A stretch of DNA of 64,000 bases from Mesorhizobium sp. J8 (GCF_016591715.1 NZ_AP024109.1:3844001-3908000), one strand, 5' to 3'. Shown: positions 34,954 to 46,843, counted from the stretch's first letter. A program made the numbers and translations. Notes: generated by a model not told the origin, from the letters alone.

Positions 34954-35976
34954 ATGAAGACACGGCATTTCGACCGCATCGGCAATGGCGGCATCACCTT
35001 CACCGAGCTCGGCTTCGGCACCGCGCCGCTCGGCAATCTCTACCGCGCCATCTCCGACGAGGACGCCAATGCCACCCTGGAAGCGGCGTGGGCGACCGGG
35101 TGCCGCTACTTCGATACGGCGCCGCTCTACGGCCTCGGCCTGTCGGAAACCCGCCTCAACCCCTTCCTGCGCGCCAGGAAGCGCGACGACTATGTCCTGT
35201 CGAGCAAGGTCGGCCGCATCATGCGCGTCGCCCCGCCGGACCAGCGCACCGGCATCGGCAAGTTCTTCGAGACGCCGTCGCGCCGGGAAGTCTACGACTA
35301 CTCCTATGACGGCGTCATGCGCTCCTTCGAGGCCTCGCTGGAGCGTCTTGGCGTTGACCGCATCGACATCCTCTTCGTCCACGACGTCGACATCTTCACC
35401 CACGGCAGCAAGGAAGCCTCCGACGCCCGCATCGCGGAGTTCATGTCGTCCGGCTATTATGGACTGCTTTCGCTACGCGACCAGGGCGTCATCAAGGCCT
35501 TCGGCGGCGGCATCAATGAGTGGCCGGTCGCCCAGACGCTCGCCGAGCGCGGCGATTTCGATCTGTTCCTGCTGGCCGGCCGCTACACGCTGCTCGAACA
35601 GGAAGCGCTCCAATCCTTCCTGCCGCTCTGCCAGAAGCGCGGCATCGGCATCGTGCTGGGCGGCCCCTACAATTCCGGTGTGCTGGCGACCGGGCCGAAG
35701 CCGGGCGCCTTCTACAACTACAGCGAAGCGCCGAAGGAGATCCTCGACCGCGTGGCTCGTATCGAAGCCGTCTGCAAGCGCCACAATGTGCGCCTGATCG
35801 AGGCGGCGCTGCAATTCCCGCTGCAGCACCCTTCGGTGATGTCGGTGATCCCCGGCGGCCAACGGCCGGCCGAAGTCGAAAGCAACCGGGCCCTGCTTGA
35901 CACCACGATACCGGCGGCGCTCTGGGCGGATTTGAAACAGGAAGGCCTGATGCGCGCGGACGCGCCGACAGCCTGA
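34954..35976 (+). CDS. Aldo/keto reductase, L-fucose/D-threo-aldose 1-dehydrogenase type
   Basis: A 340-residue NAD(P)-dependent TIM-barrel enzyme. The catalytic tetrad is Asp54 and Tyr59 in RYFDTAPLYG, Lys85 in SSKVGR and His143 in LFVHDVD. These local motifs (DTAPLYGLGLSE, SSKVGR, FVHDVD) are those of aldose 1-dehydrogenases, which oxidise L-fucose, D-arabinose or L-galactose to the lactone. A FucU-type mutarotase in the same cluster fits that idea. The start lies in a 10-nt inverted repeat pair (34919-34956). Its TGA stop is followed at once by a fragment of the family B repeat. Confidence 0.88.
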   Translation: MKTRHFDRIGNGGITFTELGFGTAPLGNLYRAISDEDANATLEAAWATGCRYFDTAPLYGLGLSETRLNPFLRARKRDDYVLSSKVGRIMRVAPPDQRTGIGKFFETPSRREVYDYSYDGVMRSFEASLERLGVDRIDILFVHDVDIFTHGSKEASDARIAEFMSSGYYGLLSLRDQGVIKAFGGGINEWPVAQTLAERGDFDLFLLAGRYTLLEQEALQSFLPLCQKRGIGIVLGGPYNSGVLATGPKPGAFYNYSEAPKEILDRVARIEAVCKRHNVRLIEAALQFPLQHPSVMSVIPGGQRPAEVESNRALLDTTIPAALWADLKQEGLMRADAPTA

Positions 35977-35990
35977 GCAATTCCAGGAAA
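35974..35990. repeat. Family B repeat fragment
   Basis: The sequence tgagcaattccaggaaaa matches the left end of the family B unit and then diverges. The stop codon of the reductase gene forms part of the junction. Confidence 0.6.
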
Positions 35991-36017
35991 AAGATCCGGG
36001 TCCGATCGCCACAAAAA

Positions 36018-36045
36018 AGAAAAGCCGGGCAAGCCCGGCTTTTCT
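36018..36045. terminator. Bidirectional rho-independent terminator
   Basis: A 13-bp perfect stem (agaaaagccgggc and gcccggcttttct) with a 2-nt loop has A and T runs on both sides. It lies between the convergent reductase and hupB genes and can serve both. Confidence 0.9.
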
Positions 36046-36063
36046 GCAATTAAAGAAAAGGTC

Positions 36064-36336
36064 TTAGTTGACCGCGTCCTTGAGGCCCTTGCCGGCCGAG
36101 AACTTCGGCACGGTGCGCGCCGGGATCTTCACTTCCGCGCCGGTCTGCGGATTGCGGCCGGTCGAAGCTGCGCGTTTTGACACGGTGAAATTTCCGAAGC
36201 CGACAAGCCGGACATCGCCGCCCTTCTTCAGTTCGCCTGTGATCACGGAGAACACCGCATCGACGGCGGACTGCGCATCAGCCTTCGAAATGCTTGCGGC
36301 ATCGGCGACAGCGGACACCAGTTCGTTCTTGTTCAT
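36064..36336 (-). CDS. hupB: DNA-binding protein HU
   Basis: A 90-residue HU/IHF-family protein starting MNKNELVSAVADAASISK. The arm region has the signature GFGNFTVSKRAASTGRNPQT (about 47-66) and PARTVPKFSAGKGLKDAVN at the end. HU compacts DNA as a dimer and binds without strict sequence preference. Immediately upstream on the same strand is lon, an order common in alphaproteobacteria. A lon terminator separates them, so hupB has its own promoter in 36337-36475. Confidence 0.97.
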   Translation of the reverse strand: MNKNELVSAVADAASISKADAQSAVDAVFSVITGELKKGGDVRLVGFGNFTVSKRAASTGRNPQTGAEVKIPARTVPKFSAGKGLKDAVN

Positions 36337-36479
36337 AAAAATTCCCTTCCATGAGAAAACCGGAACCTACGACTCATCCGGCAGGAAACGGACTTTAGAA
36401 AGAAGCGCCCCGGAACCCAAGCCAAAAACCGCGGAATTCCGGGCTTTTTTGTATTTTTTGGTGGCTTTTCACACGAAAA

Positions 36480-36500
36480 AGCCGGGCTCGAAGCCCGGCT
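36480..36500 (-). terminator. Terminator of lon
   Basis: A 9-bp stem agccgggct/agcccggct with a 3-nt loop is followed on the minus strand by a T run (the gaaaaa at 36475-36480). It lies 32 nt after the lon stop. Confidence 0.85.
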
Positions 36501-36531
36501 CTCTCTTTGTGCGCTGCAACTTTAACTTTTG

Positions 36532-38943
<2,412 letters not shown>

Positions 38944-39166
38944 TGTCCAACCTTTCATGTCGCGGCCGCTTATTTAGCCAACCGCGAATCTCATATTAAC
39001 GACCGAGCGTCGTTCCGCCTACCACCGTTTGTGACGGGAATTTTACAGCACAGAATTTCGGCGCCTCGGCCTTCTGCTGTTAGGTGGATGTGGCCGAGGC
39101 AAAGATCAAGGGTTAACACGGTAGCTCACCTCGTTCCATTGCATGCCTTCCCGCCTTTCACAGCAA

Positions 39167-39189
39167 AACGGCGCCACGCAGGCGCCGTT
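39167..39189 (-). terminator. Terminator of clpX
   Basis: Arms aacggcgcc (39167-39175) and ggcgccgtt (39181-39189) form a 9-bp stem with loop acgca. On the minus strand it is followed by a short T run. It starts 30 nt after the clpX stop. Confidence 0.75.
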
Positions 39190-39218
39190 CCACGAAAATT
39201 GGCGGGTGCAGTGCCATT

Positions 39219-40493
39219 TCAGGCGCTGACATTGCCCTTCTTTTCCTTCTGCTCCGAGTAGATGTAGAGCGGCCGGGCGTTGCCGGACACCACCTCTTCC
39301 GAAATCACCACTTCGCGCACGCCTTCCAGCGCCGGAAGCTCGAACATCGTGTCGAGCAGGATCGCTTCCATGATGGAGCGCAGGCCGCGCGCGCCGGTCT
39401 TGCGCTCGATGGCGCGCTTGGCGATCGCCGACAGCGCGTTCTCGTGGAAGGTGAGATCCACATTCTCCATCTCGAACAGCCGCTGGTACTGCTTGACCAG
39501 AGCGTTCTTCGGCTCGGTCAGGATCTGGATCAGCGCGGGCTCGTCGAGGTCTTCCAGCGTCGCAAGAACCGGCAGACGGCCGACGAATTCCGGGATCAGG
39601 CCGAATTTCAGCAGATCCTCGGGCTCGACCTGGCGGAAGAGATCGCCGGTACGCCGATCCTCGGGCGAGGCAACGGTCGCGCCGAAGCCGATCGAGGTCT
39701 TGCGGCCGCGGTCCGAGATGATCTTGTCCAGGCCCGCGAAGGCGCCGCCACAGATGAACAGGATGTTGGCGGTGTCGACCTGCAGGAATTCCTGCTGCGG
39801 ATGCTTGCGGCCGCCCTGCGGCGGCACCGAGGCGACTGTGCCTTCCATGATCTTGAGCAGCGCCTGCTGCACGCCCTCGCCCGACACGTCGCGGGTGATC
39901 GAGGGATTGTCCGACTTGCGCGAAATCTTGTCGATTTCGTCGATATAGACGATGCCGCGCTGGGCGCGCTCGACATTGTAGTCGGCCGACTGCAGCAACT
40001 TCAGGATGATGTTCTCGACGTCCTCACCGACATAACCGGCCTCGGTCAGCGTCGTGGCGTCGGCCATCGTGAACGGCACGTCGATGATGCGGGCGAGCGT
40101 CTGGGCGAGCAGCGTCTTGCCGCAGCCGGTCGGGCCGATCAAAAGGATGTTCGACTTCGCCAGCTCGACGTCGTTGTTCTTGCCGGCATGCGCCAGGCGC
40201 TTGTAGTGGTTGTGCACCGCCACCGACAGCACGCGCTTCGCGTAGGGCTGGCCGATGACATAGTCGTCGAGGACCTTGAGGATCTCCTGCGGTGTCGGCA
40301 CGCCCTCGCGCGACTTCACCATCGAGGTCTTGTTCTCCTCGCGGATGATGTCCATGCACAGTTCGACGCACTCGTCGCAGATGAAGACCGTCGGTCCGGC
40401 GATCAGCTTGCGGACCTCGTGCTGGCTCTTGCCGCAAAACGAGCAGTAAAGCGTGTTCTTTGAATCACCGCCGCCGTTGCTGACCTTGCTCAT
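39219..40493 (-). CDS. clpX: ClpXP protease ATPase subunit ClpX
   Basis: A 424-residue AAA+ unfoldase. The N-terminal zinc-binding domain has YCSFCGKSQ and [10 protein letters not shown] (about 17-48). Walker A is GPTGCGKT and the Walker B region VYIDEIDKI follows. An IGF loop is visible in the TSIGFGA segment, which docks ClpP. It unfolds tagged proteins and feeds them to ClpP. It lies downstream of clpP with a 290-nt gap (40494-40783) that must hold its own promoter; no other gene is supported there. Confidence 0.98.
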   Translation of the reverse strand: MSKVSNGGGDSKNTLYCSFCGKSQHEVRKLIAGPTVFICDECVELCMDIIREENKTSMVKSREGVPTPQEILKVLDDYVIGQPYAKRVLSVAVHNHYKRLAHAGKNNDVELAKSNILLIGPTGCGKTLLAQTLARIIDVPFTMADATTLTEAGYVGEDVENIILKLLQSADYNVERAQRGIVYIDEIDKISRKSDNPSITRDVSGEGVQQALLKIMEGTVASVPPQGGRKHPQQEFLQVDTANILFICGGAFAGLDKIISDRGRKTSIGFGATVASPEDRRTGDLFRQVEPEDLLKFGLIPEFVGRLPVLATLEDLDEPALIQILTEPKNALVKQYQRLFEMENVDLTFHENALSAIAKRAIERKTGARGLRSIMEAILLDTMFELPALEGVREVVISEEVVSGNARPLYIYSEQKEKKGNVSA

Positions 40494-40783
40494 TTTTCTG
40501 TCCTTTCACCGACACCCGCCGATCGCCTGGCGTGGAGTGACGTCTCACCAATCTATCGCGGGAATCCGCCACCGCCAGTGTCCCGGCTCACACAGCGCAT
40601 TCCTTACGAAACACAATTCAGAAAACGCGGCAATGATTCGCAGCAACCCCATGCAAAGCTAAGCCGTCGAAAATCAACATAGCCTTAACGTAGGCAATCC
40701 CAACGCCTGAGGGAACAGCCAATTGTGGCCGAAATGCCGCAAGACGCGCCAAAACCGCGTTATGCTGTTATTTGCTGTCGATA

Positions 40784-41419
40784 TCAGGCTGAAACCGCGG
40801 TCGCCTCGGCGGCCTCGCGGCTCGATATCACCTTGTCGATCAGACCAAAGTCCCTGGCCTCGTCCGCAGTCATGAAGTGGTCGCGGTCGAGCGTCCTTTC
40901 GATCTCGTCATAGCTCTTGCCGGTGTGCTTGACATAGACCTCGTTCAGGCGGCGCTTCAGCTTGATGATGTCCTGCGCATGACGTTCGATGTCCGAAGCC
41001 TGACCCTGGAAGCCGCCGGACGGCTGGTGGACCATGATCCGGGCGTTCGGCGTGGCGAAACGCATGTCCTTGTGGCCGGCGGTCAGAAGCAGCGACCCCA
41101 TCGAAGCGGCCTGGCCGATGCAGAGCGTCGACACCGCCGGCTTGATGAACTGCATGGTGTCGTAGATCGCCATGCCCGAGGTGACGACGCCGCCCGGCGA
41201 ATTGATATAGAGGTTGATTTCCTTCTTCGGGTTCTCCGCCTCGAGGAACAAAAGCTGTGCACAAACCAGCGTCGCCATCCCATCCTCGACCGGGCCGGTG
41301 ATGAAGATGATGCGTTCCTTCAAGAGGCGCGAGAAAATGTCATAGGCGCGCTCGCCGCGATTGGTCTGCTCGACCACCATCGGAACGAGGTTCATGTAGG
41401 TTTCAACGGGGTTCTTCAT
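40784..41419 (-). CDS. clpP: ATP-dependent Clp protease proteolytic subunit
   Basis: A 211-residue serine peptidase with the catalytic triad Ser106 (GQAASMGS), His131 (VHQPSGG) and Asp180 (LDRDHFM). It forms the tetradecameric barrel used by ClpX and ClpA. The length is typical and the propeptide is short ([10 protein letters not shown] start). The 346 nt upstream (41420-41765) hold its promoter region and no supported gene. Confidence 0.98.
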   Translation of the reverse strand: MKNPVETYMNLVPMVVEQTNRGERAYDIFSRLLKERIIFITGPVEDGMATLVCAQLLFLEAENPKKEINLYINSPGGVVTSGMAIYDTMQFIKPAVSTLCIGQAASMGSLLLTAGHKDMRFATPNARIMVHQPSGGFQGQASDIERHAQDIIKLKRRLNEVYVKHTGKSYDEIERTLDRDHFMTADEARDFGLIDKVISSREAAEATAVSA

Positions 41420-41765
41420 GGACTACCCTTGTTGGAGATGGATTCCGGCACCTTAGTATTGTCAGCAATCGCGCGGAATCGTTCTGGATCGGTTACGGTC
41501 TAAATAGGATGCCGGCTCACCCTAGCGCAAGGCCGCCTCTCCTAGCCACCTGGTTAAGTCGAGTAAAGCGTCGCAGTGCAGGCGAAAGCCCAGGGCAAAT
41601 AAGCCTGCGAGACGAGCTCGGTCCGGCCGGCGGACGGAAGCCACGGCAAGGTAGCAATTCCTTAACCGCGCCGCTTAACGACAAGCCTCGAAATCGCTGC
41701 CGGCTCCCGGACCTTCCGGTACAGTCCTGCGTTGTGAAGGCGTCCTTTTTCAACGGGGGAATGTC

Positions 41766-42355
41766 ATGATCCGCAAAAGCTCCGCATCGCTGGCGGCCGT
41801 CGCGATCCTTGCCAGCGTCTCAGGAACCGCTGCCGGCGGCCGCGCGCTCGAATGTTATGAGCCGATCCATAGGCCAGCACTTTACGACACCGTCTACGAG
41901 GACGTGATGCTGAGCCCCGGCGGACAGGTGGTCGATTACGATGCGCCGATCTACGGCACCTCTCAAAGCGTGGACCAGATTGCGCCGCCGCGCGTCACCT
42001 ATGAGACCGTGCCGGCGGTGACACGGACGGTCTCTACCATACGGTCAAGGTCGACGATGGCGGCTATGCCTGGGAGTGGCGCGTCATTCATGGCCGCAAG
42101 GTGCTGTGCAAGGTATGGCGCAAGGCCCGCTATGCGCGTGTCGCCGAAACGGTCGTGATCCAGCCGGAGCGGGTCCGGCGCGTCGTTCAGCCGGCCGAAT
42201 ATGAAGCGGTTGCCCACGAAGTGCTGGTGCGGCCGCAGCAAGTGCGCATCCGGGACATCCCACCTTCATATGGAACAGTGGCTCGCCGGGTCGTGGTGCG
42301 GGAAGGTTCGACAAGCTGGCGGCGGGTGCATATTCCGCGGCATTGTCAGAATTAG
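41766..42355 (+). pseudogene. Secreted rhizobial protein, interrupted by a 1-nt deletion
   Basis: The first frame encodes a signal peptide (MIRKSSASLAAVAILASVSG) and a Tyr/Val-rich region up to YETVPAVTRTV. At about 42030-42035 the reading continues in another frame as YHTVKVDDGGYAWEWRVIHG, then VLCKVWRKARYARV, to the stop at 42355. One missing base after the gtc codon at 42030-42032 explains the break. The restored protein would have about 196 residues with VxRVVxPAEYExV-type repeats. The function is unknown. The break could be a real mutation or a sequence error. Confidence 0.65.
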
Positions 42356-42416
42356 GCGATATTCGCCTGGACGGCCGGGCTGCGACTATGCACGCCCCGG
42401 CCGGAACCGAGCCTGA

Positions 42417-42620
42417 TCAGCCGAGGTCGATATCGAGAATGGCCATCGAGAAGTTATAGTCGCCGTCGTCCTCATCCTTGAAGACGATGCCGAGAAACTC
42501 GTCGCCGACATAGACTTCGGCCGAGTCTTCCTTGCGCGGGCGCGCCTTCACCTGCAGCTTGGGATTCTGGAAGACGCGTTTGAAATAGGCGTCCAGCTTT
42601 CTGATCTCGTCGGGCTTCAA
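42417..42620 (-). CDS. DUF3126-family small protein
   Basis: A 67-residue acidic protein starting MKPDEIRKLDAYFKRVF (TTG start at 42620) with a GGAG six nucleotides upstream. The blocks NPKLQVKARPRKEDSAEVYV and EFLGIVFKDEDDGDYNFSMA are the DUF3126 pattern that is conserved in alphaproteobacteria near cysE. The function is unknown. No ATG is available in frame near the conserved start. It is the next gene after cysE on the same strand, with a 149-nt gap. Confidence 0.8.
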   Translation of the reverse strand: MKPDEIRKLDAYFKRVFQNPKLQVKARPRKEDSAEVYVGDEFLGIVFKDEDDGDYNFSMAILDIDLG

Positions 42621-42769
42621 AGTCTTCTCCGAAATGGCGGCCTTGTTCGTGGGAACGCGCTTCTGACACGCCAACGATGGCCATGTAAAGGCAAGCCGGC
42701 ACAATTGCATAGGACAAAAGCGGCCGGGCCCGGCGGGCGGTTTCCGGCGTTTCCCGACGACGGCGGAGG

Positions 42770-43618
42770 TCAGATGTCGAAGCTGACCACGTGGTCCATG
42801 GTCTGCGACGGCAGGAGCTGGTCCATCTGCCGCGAGGGCTGGTCGCAGCCGGTCTCGCCGACGACCCGCGCGGGCACGCCGGCGACCGTCTTGTTGTGCG
42901 GCACGGGCGACAGCACGACCGAGCCGGCGGCGATCTTGGAGCAATGGCCGATCTCGATATTGCCGAGGATCTTGGCGCCGGCGCCGATCAGCACGCCGCG
43001 GCGGATCTTCGGGTGGCGGTCACCATTGGCCTTGCCGGTGCCGCCCAAAGTCACGCCGTGGAGGATCGAGACATCATCCTCGATGACGGCCGTCTGGCCG
43101 ACGACCAGGCCCGTGGCGTGGTCGAGGAAGATGCCCTTGCCGATGCGGGCGGCCGGATTGATGTCGGTCTGGAACACCGAGGACGAGCGGCTCTGCAGAT
43201 AGAGCGCGAAGTCCCTGCGGCCCTGGTTCCACAGCCAATGCGCCAGCCGGTGCGTCTGGATGGCGTGAAAACCCTTGAAATAGAGAACCGGCATGATGAA
43301 ACGGTCGCAGGCCGGGTCGCGGTCGTAATAGGCCTGGATGTCGACGCGAACCGTAGAGCTCCACTCCGGATCGTCGTCCAGCATCGCCTTGAAGGTCTGG
43401 CGGATGAGATCGGAGCCGATATCCTGATGCGCCAGGCGCTCTGCCAGCCGGTGGATCACCGCCTCTTCCAGGCTCTCCTGGTTAAGGATGGTCGAGTATA
43501 GGAAGGCCGCGAGCAGCGGATCGCGGTTCACTGCCTCCATCGCCTCGTCGCGGATCGACCGCCAGATCGGGTCGACCGGCTGTACCATGCTGGGGCGGGC
43601 AATCGTAACGCTGTTCAT
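42770..43618 (-). CDS. cysE: Serine O-acetyltransferase
   Basis: A 282-residue enzyme that makes O-acetylserine for cysteine synthesis. The N-terminal helical domain contains AFLYSTILNQESLEEAVIHR. The left-handed beta-helix of hexapeptide repeats (about 160-250) contains the catalytic region FLDHATGLVVGQTAVIEDDV and HPKIRRGVLIGAGAKILGN. The ATG at 43618 has GGAGAG upstream. The C-terminal tail ends DHVVSFDI, whose final Ile is the residue that commonly binds O-acetylserine sulfhydrylase. Confidence 0.95.
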   Translation of the reverse strand: MNSVTIARPSMVQPVDPIWRSIRDEAMEAVNRDPLLAAFLYSTILNQESLEEAVIHRLAERLAHQDIGSDLIRQTFKAMLDDDPEWSSTVRVDIQAYYDRDPACDRFIMPVLYFKGFHAIQTHRLAHWLWNQGRRDFALYLQSRSSSVFQTDINPAARIGKGIFLDHATGLVVGQTAVIEDDVSILHGVTLGGTGKANGDRHPKIRRGVLIGAGAKILGNIEIGHCSKIAAGSVVLSPVPHNKTVAGVPARVVGETGCDQPSRQMDQLLPSQTMDHVVSFDI

Positions 43619-43739
43619 CGACGCTCTCCGGCCTTGCTCATTCTCCGGCGGCACATATAGGCCAGATCATAGCACGGTTGAACTCAATTTTCCTTAGTGC
43701 TTTGTCAAATGGACCTGGTTCATCCAAATTCAAGCGACG

Positions 43740-44345
43740 ATGGAAAACGAACCCTTGATCGACGACGCGCTGAAAAGTGAGCTTGAAGCGGTCTACCAGG
43801 CAGCAGATCGCCACTATCACGGCCTGGCCCATATCGAAGCGATGCTCGCGCTCGCAACCGAATACCGGCGCCTTGTTCATGACCCCGAGGCCGTAGAGGC
43901 GGCGATCTGGTTCCACGACGCCGTCTATGACAGCCACGCCAAGGATAATGAGAAAAAAAGCGCCGAACTGGCCGAGAAAAGGCTCGCCGGGCGCGTCGAC
44001 CCTCATCGCCTCGGCCGCATCGCGGCAATGATCGACGCCACCGCCACGCACCGGTTGCCGCCTTTCCGCGACGAGGGCGCGCTCAACGATGCGGCCTTTC
44101 TGCTCGACATGGATCTGGCCATCCTCGGCGCCGAGCCGGCGGCCTTCGATGCTTACGAGAAGGCGGTCCGGTCGGAATATGGCTGGGTGGAGGAGCCGAT
44201 GTGGCGCGCCGGCCGCGCCGCCGTGCTGCAGAATTTCCTCGCCCGGCCGCATATCTTCCATACGACCGAGTTCCGCGATCGGTTCGAGGCGCAGGCCAGA
44301 AAGAACCTGAGCCGATCGTTGGAAGCATTGCAAGGCCAGCCTTGA
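43740..44345 (+). CDS. HD-superfamily metal-dependent phosphohydrolase
   Basis: A 201-residue soluble protein with metal ligands in HYHGLAHIEAML (about 22-33) and the HD pair in AIWFHDAVYD (about 57-66), followed by a late DMDLAILG. This matches the predicted HD-family hydrolases that are sometimes mislabelled as receptor subunits. The substrate is unknown, perhaps a nucleotide. It is transcribed divergently from cysE. Confidence 0.85.
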   Translation: MENEPLIDDALKSELEAVYQAADRHYHGLAHIEAMLALATEYRRLVHDPEAVEAAIWFHDAVYDSHAKDNEKKSAELAEKRLAGRVDPHRLGRIAAMIDATATHRLPPFRDEGALNDAAFLLDMDLAILGAEPAAFDAYEKAVRSEYGWVEEPMWRAGRAAVLQNFLARPHIFHTTEFRDRFEAQARKNLSRSLEALQGQP

Positions 44346-44412
44346 TAGGCCCACAAGCCCGCTGGGCTTTGTCCCTATGCCTGAATTCCAGGGCCTGCGA
44401 TCACTATCGAAG

Positions 44413-45405
44413 ATGAACCGCTCCGGAATGGCTGCCAATATGGAAAACAAGTTCCACCAACCTGTCGACGCCGCGCAGGTGCCGCGATTTGCCGGACTCT
44501 CCACCTTCATGCGGCTGCCGGCCGTGCCGAGCGCGAAAGGGCTGGACATCGCCCTTGTAGGTATTCCCTGGGACGGCGGCACGACCAACAGGGCCGGCGC
44601 CCGCCACGGTCCGCGCGAGATCAGGAACCAGTCGAGTCTGATGCGCCGCGTCCACCACGTCTCGGGAACCGAACCGTTCAGCATCGCCAATATCGCCGAT
44701 GTCGGCGACGTCTCGGTCAATCCGATCAACCTGCTCGACGGATTGAAGCGTATCGAAAATGGCATCGCCGCCATCGTCGCCGAAGGCGCCATCCCGTTGG
44801 CCGCGGGTGGCGATCATCTGACGACGCTGCCGGTGCTGCGCGCGGTGGCCTGCAAGGGGCCGGTCGGCATGATTCACTTCGACGCCCATTCCGACACCAA
44901 CGATCGCTATTTCGGCGACAATCCATATACGCACGGAACGCCTTTCCGGCGCGCGATCGAGGAAGGGCTGCTCGACCCCAAGCGAATTGTCCAGATCGGG
45001 ATCAGAGGCTCGATCTACGAGCCGGGCGAGCACGACTGGGCGATCTCCCGGGGCGTGCGCGTCATCTACATGGAGGAGTTCGTCCGGCGCGGCGCCGCTT
45101 CCGTCATGCAGGAAGCGCGCGATCTTGTCGGCGACAGCCCGACCTATGTGACGTTCGACATCGATTGCATCGATCCGTCCATGGCCCCCGGCACCGGCAC
45201 GCGCGAGTTGGGCGGCTTCACGACGCGCGAGGCGCAGGAGATGGTCCGCCTGCTGGACGGATTGAATTTCGCCGGCGCCGACGTCGTCGAGGTCGCGCCT
45301 CCCTTTGACATTGGCGGCATGACGGCGCTGGCCGGCGCGACGATGATGTTCGAGCTGCTGTGCGTCATGGCGAAATCTCTCGCCGACAGGAGAGCGCAGG
45401 GCTAG
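44413..45405 (+). CDS. speB: Agmatinase / ureohydrolase-family enzyme
   Basis: A 330-residue arginase-fold enzyme. The manganese ligands lie in AAGGDHLTT, HFDAHSDT and TFDIDCIDPSMAPG, and all are present. Agmatinase makes putrescine and urea, but related enzymes use guanidinobutyrate or other guanidino compounds, so the substrate is probable rather than certain. The ATG at 44413 is chosen; 44428 and 44440 are in-frame alternatives and 44377 is unlikely. Its TAG stop at 45403-45405 lies at the junction with a family B repeat. Confidence 0.86.
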   Translation: MNRSGMAANMENKFHQPVDAAQVPRFAGLSTFMRLPAVPSAKGLDIALVGIPWDGGTTNRAGARHGPREIRNQSSLMRRVHHVSGTEPFSIANIADVGDVSVNPINLLDGLKRIENGIAAIVAEGAIPLAAGGDHLTTLPVLRAVACKGPVGMIHFDAHSDTNDRYFGDNPYTHGTPFRRAIEEGLLDPKRIVQIGIRGSIYEPGEHDWAISRGVRVIYMEEFVRRGAASVMQEARDLVGDSPTYVTFDIDCIDPSMAPGTGTRELGGFTTREAQEMVRLLDGLNFAGADVVEVAPPFDIGGMTALAGATMMFELLCVMAKSLADRRAQG

Positions 45406-45518
45406 ATCAATTCCAGGAAAAGTGTGAGCGGTTTTCCGTCCGGAATTGCGTAAAAACAAAGAAATAGAGCGGTTCGCCGTTTCCGTGAAACGGTGAAAAG
45501 CTCTAGCGCAATTCCAGG
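45403..45518. repeat. Family B composite palindromic repeat
   Basis: The first part reads ctagatcaattccaggaaaa and ends ggaattgcg. The second has the inverted repeat gccgtttc and gaaacggtg within gttcgccgtttccgtgaaac. A third partial unit, gcgcaattccagg, follows. It lies between the convergent ureohydrolase and acetyltransferase genes. Confidence 0.85.
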
Positions 45519-45541
45519 AGGTGCGCTCAGCGCCTTTCCGG

Positions 45542-46042
45542 CTAGTCCGGAAAGGTCTCGATCCTCCGGGCGTAGATCCTGAATCCGGCGCTTTCGTAAA
45601 CCGTCTGGGCGGCCGGATGATCATAAGTATCGGTGTGAAGCCAAAGCCTTTGCGGCCGATGCGACCACGCCGCGCGCAACGCCTGGTCGAGCAGGAACGG
45701 CCCCAGCCGCTTGCCTTGGAAGGCCGGGGCCAGTCCAAAATGAACGAGCTCGATGGCTGCCTCCCCGACGCCGTTGAACTCGCAGAAGCCGGCGGCCTCC
45801 CCATCGACGCGCAGCACGTGAATGTGCGTGGCCTCATCGACGAGCAGCGTTTCGAGGTCCGCCTCGGGCATGCGCAGGCGCTGGTCCCATTGCGCTGGTC
45901 CGCCGACCGCGCGGTAGAGATCGAGATAGTTGGAAAGACCGAGCCTTTCGCGCGTCACGACGACGCCGGGCAAAGGCGGCGCAAGCGGCGCGCCCTGCGG
46001 CGGCGCCAACATCTCCATGTAGGTGACGAGAAGATCGACCAT
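45542..46042 (-). CDS. GNAT-family N-acetyltransferase
   Basis: A 166-residue acetyltransferase. The acetyl-CoA pyrophosphate-binding motif is FQGKRLGPFLLDQAL (about 113-127; Q-x-x-x-x-G). The C-terminal ETVYESAGFR-like segment QTVYESAGFRIYARR is also typical. The substrate is unknown. It is 23 nt downstream of the alpha/beta hydrolase gene and probably cotranscribed. Confidence 0.85.
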   Translation of the reverse strand: MVDLLVTYMEMLAPPQGAPLAPPLPGVVVTRERLGLSNYLDLYRAVGGPAQWDQRLRMPEADLETLLVDEATHIHVLRVDGEAAGFCEFNGVGEAAIELVHFGLAPAFQGKRLGPFLLDQALRAAWSHRPQRLWLHTDTYDHPAAQTVYESAGFRIYARRIETFPD

Positions 46043-46065
46043 TTGTGCCGAGGAGCGCGGCGCGC

Positions 46066-46833
46066 TCAGAGCGGGTTTTCGGCGTAGAATTCGAGCACGC
46101 GCTGCTTGAAGCTCTTGTCGCCGACGGCGAGCATGTGGTCGCGACCTTCGATGTGGAAGGCCCTGGCATTCGGCATCAGGGCGGCGAGCTCGTCCGGCGA
46201 GCCGCCGATATCGTCCTTCGTGCCGACGGCGATCAGCGTCGGCTGGGCGATGCGGGCCATGTCGTCCTCGCTGAGCAGCTCGCGCGACTTTGCGATACAG
46301 GCCGCGAGCGCGCGGCGGTCGCTGCGCGTCTGATCGGCGAAAGCGCGAAAGGAACGGCCGCGCGGATGCGTGGTCTGGGACGGATCTTCCGCCAGCAGCG
46401 CCGCCGCGATCGGGTCCCAGTCGCCGACGCCGTCGACCATGCCGATGCCGAGGCCGCCGAACACCAGCGTGGCGACCCTCTCCGGATCGGAGAGCGCCAG
46501 GAAAGCCGAAACGCGCGCGCCCATGGAATAGCCCATGACATGCGCGCGCTCGATGCCGAGATGATCGAGCAACGCGGCCGCGTCGGAAGCCATTTTTTCC
46601 GGCGTGTAATCGGCCTCGTCATAGCTCTTCGACGACGAACCATGGCCGCGATGGTCGAAAGCGATCGCCCAGTAGCCGGCGTCGTTCAGCGTCTTGAACC
46701 AGCCCGGCGAGACCCAGTTGACATAGTGGCTGGAAGCAAAGCCATGAATCATCAGCACGGGATCGCCCTGCCCCGAGGCCGGCTGGCGATCGAGATAAGC
46801 GAGTTCGAAACCATCATGCGAAAAGAATTGCAT
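46066..46833 (-). CDS. Alpha/beta-hydrolase fold protein
   Basis: A 255-residue hydrolase. The oxyanion segment is MIHGFASSHYVNW, the nucleophile Ser is in GYSMGAR (about 101-107), and the catalytic His is in FHIEGRDHML (about 228-237). It resembles esterases and haloalkane-like hydrolases. The substrate is unknown. It lies 10 nt downstream of the DUF192 gene and upstream of the GNAT gene, all on one strand. Confidence 0.88.
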   Translation of the reverse strand: MQFFSHDGFELAYLDRQPASGQGDPVLMIHGFASSHYVNWVSPGWFKTLNDAGYWAIAFDHRGHGSSSKSYDEADYTPEKMASDAAALLDHLGIERAHVMGYSMGARVSAFLALSDPERVATLVFGGLGIGMVDGVGDWDPIAAALLAEDPSQTTHPRGRSFRAFADQTRSDRRALAACIAKSRELLSEDDMARIAQPTLIAVGTKDDIGGSPDELAALMPNARAFHIEGRDHMLAVGDKSFKQRVLEFYAENPL

Positions 46834-46843
46834 CGAACCGCTT

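Noticed and set aside
41509..41769. 86-codon plus-strand frame between clpP and the 41766 gene
   Set aside because: No homology, no ribosome site, and it overlaps the expected clpP promoter region.
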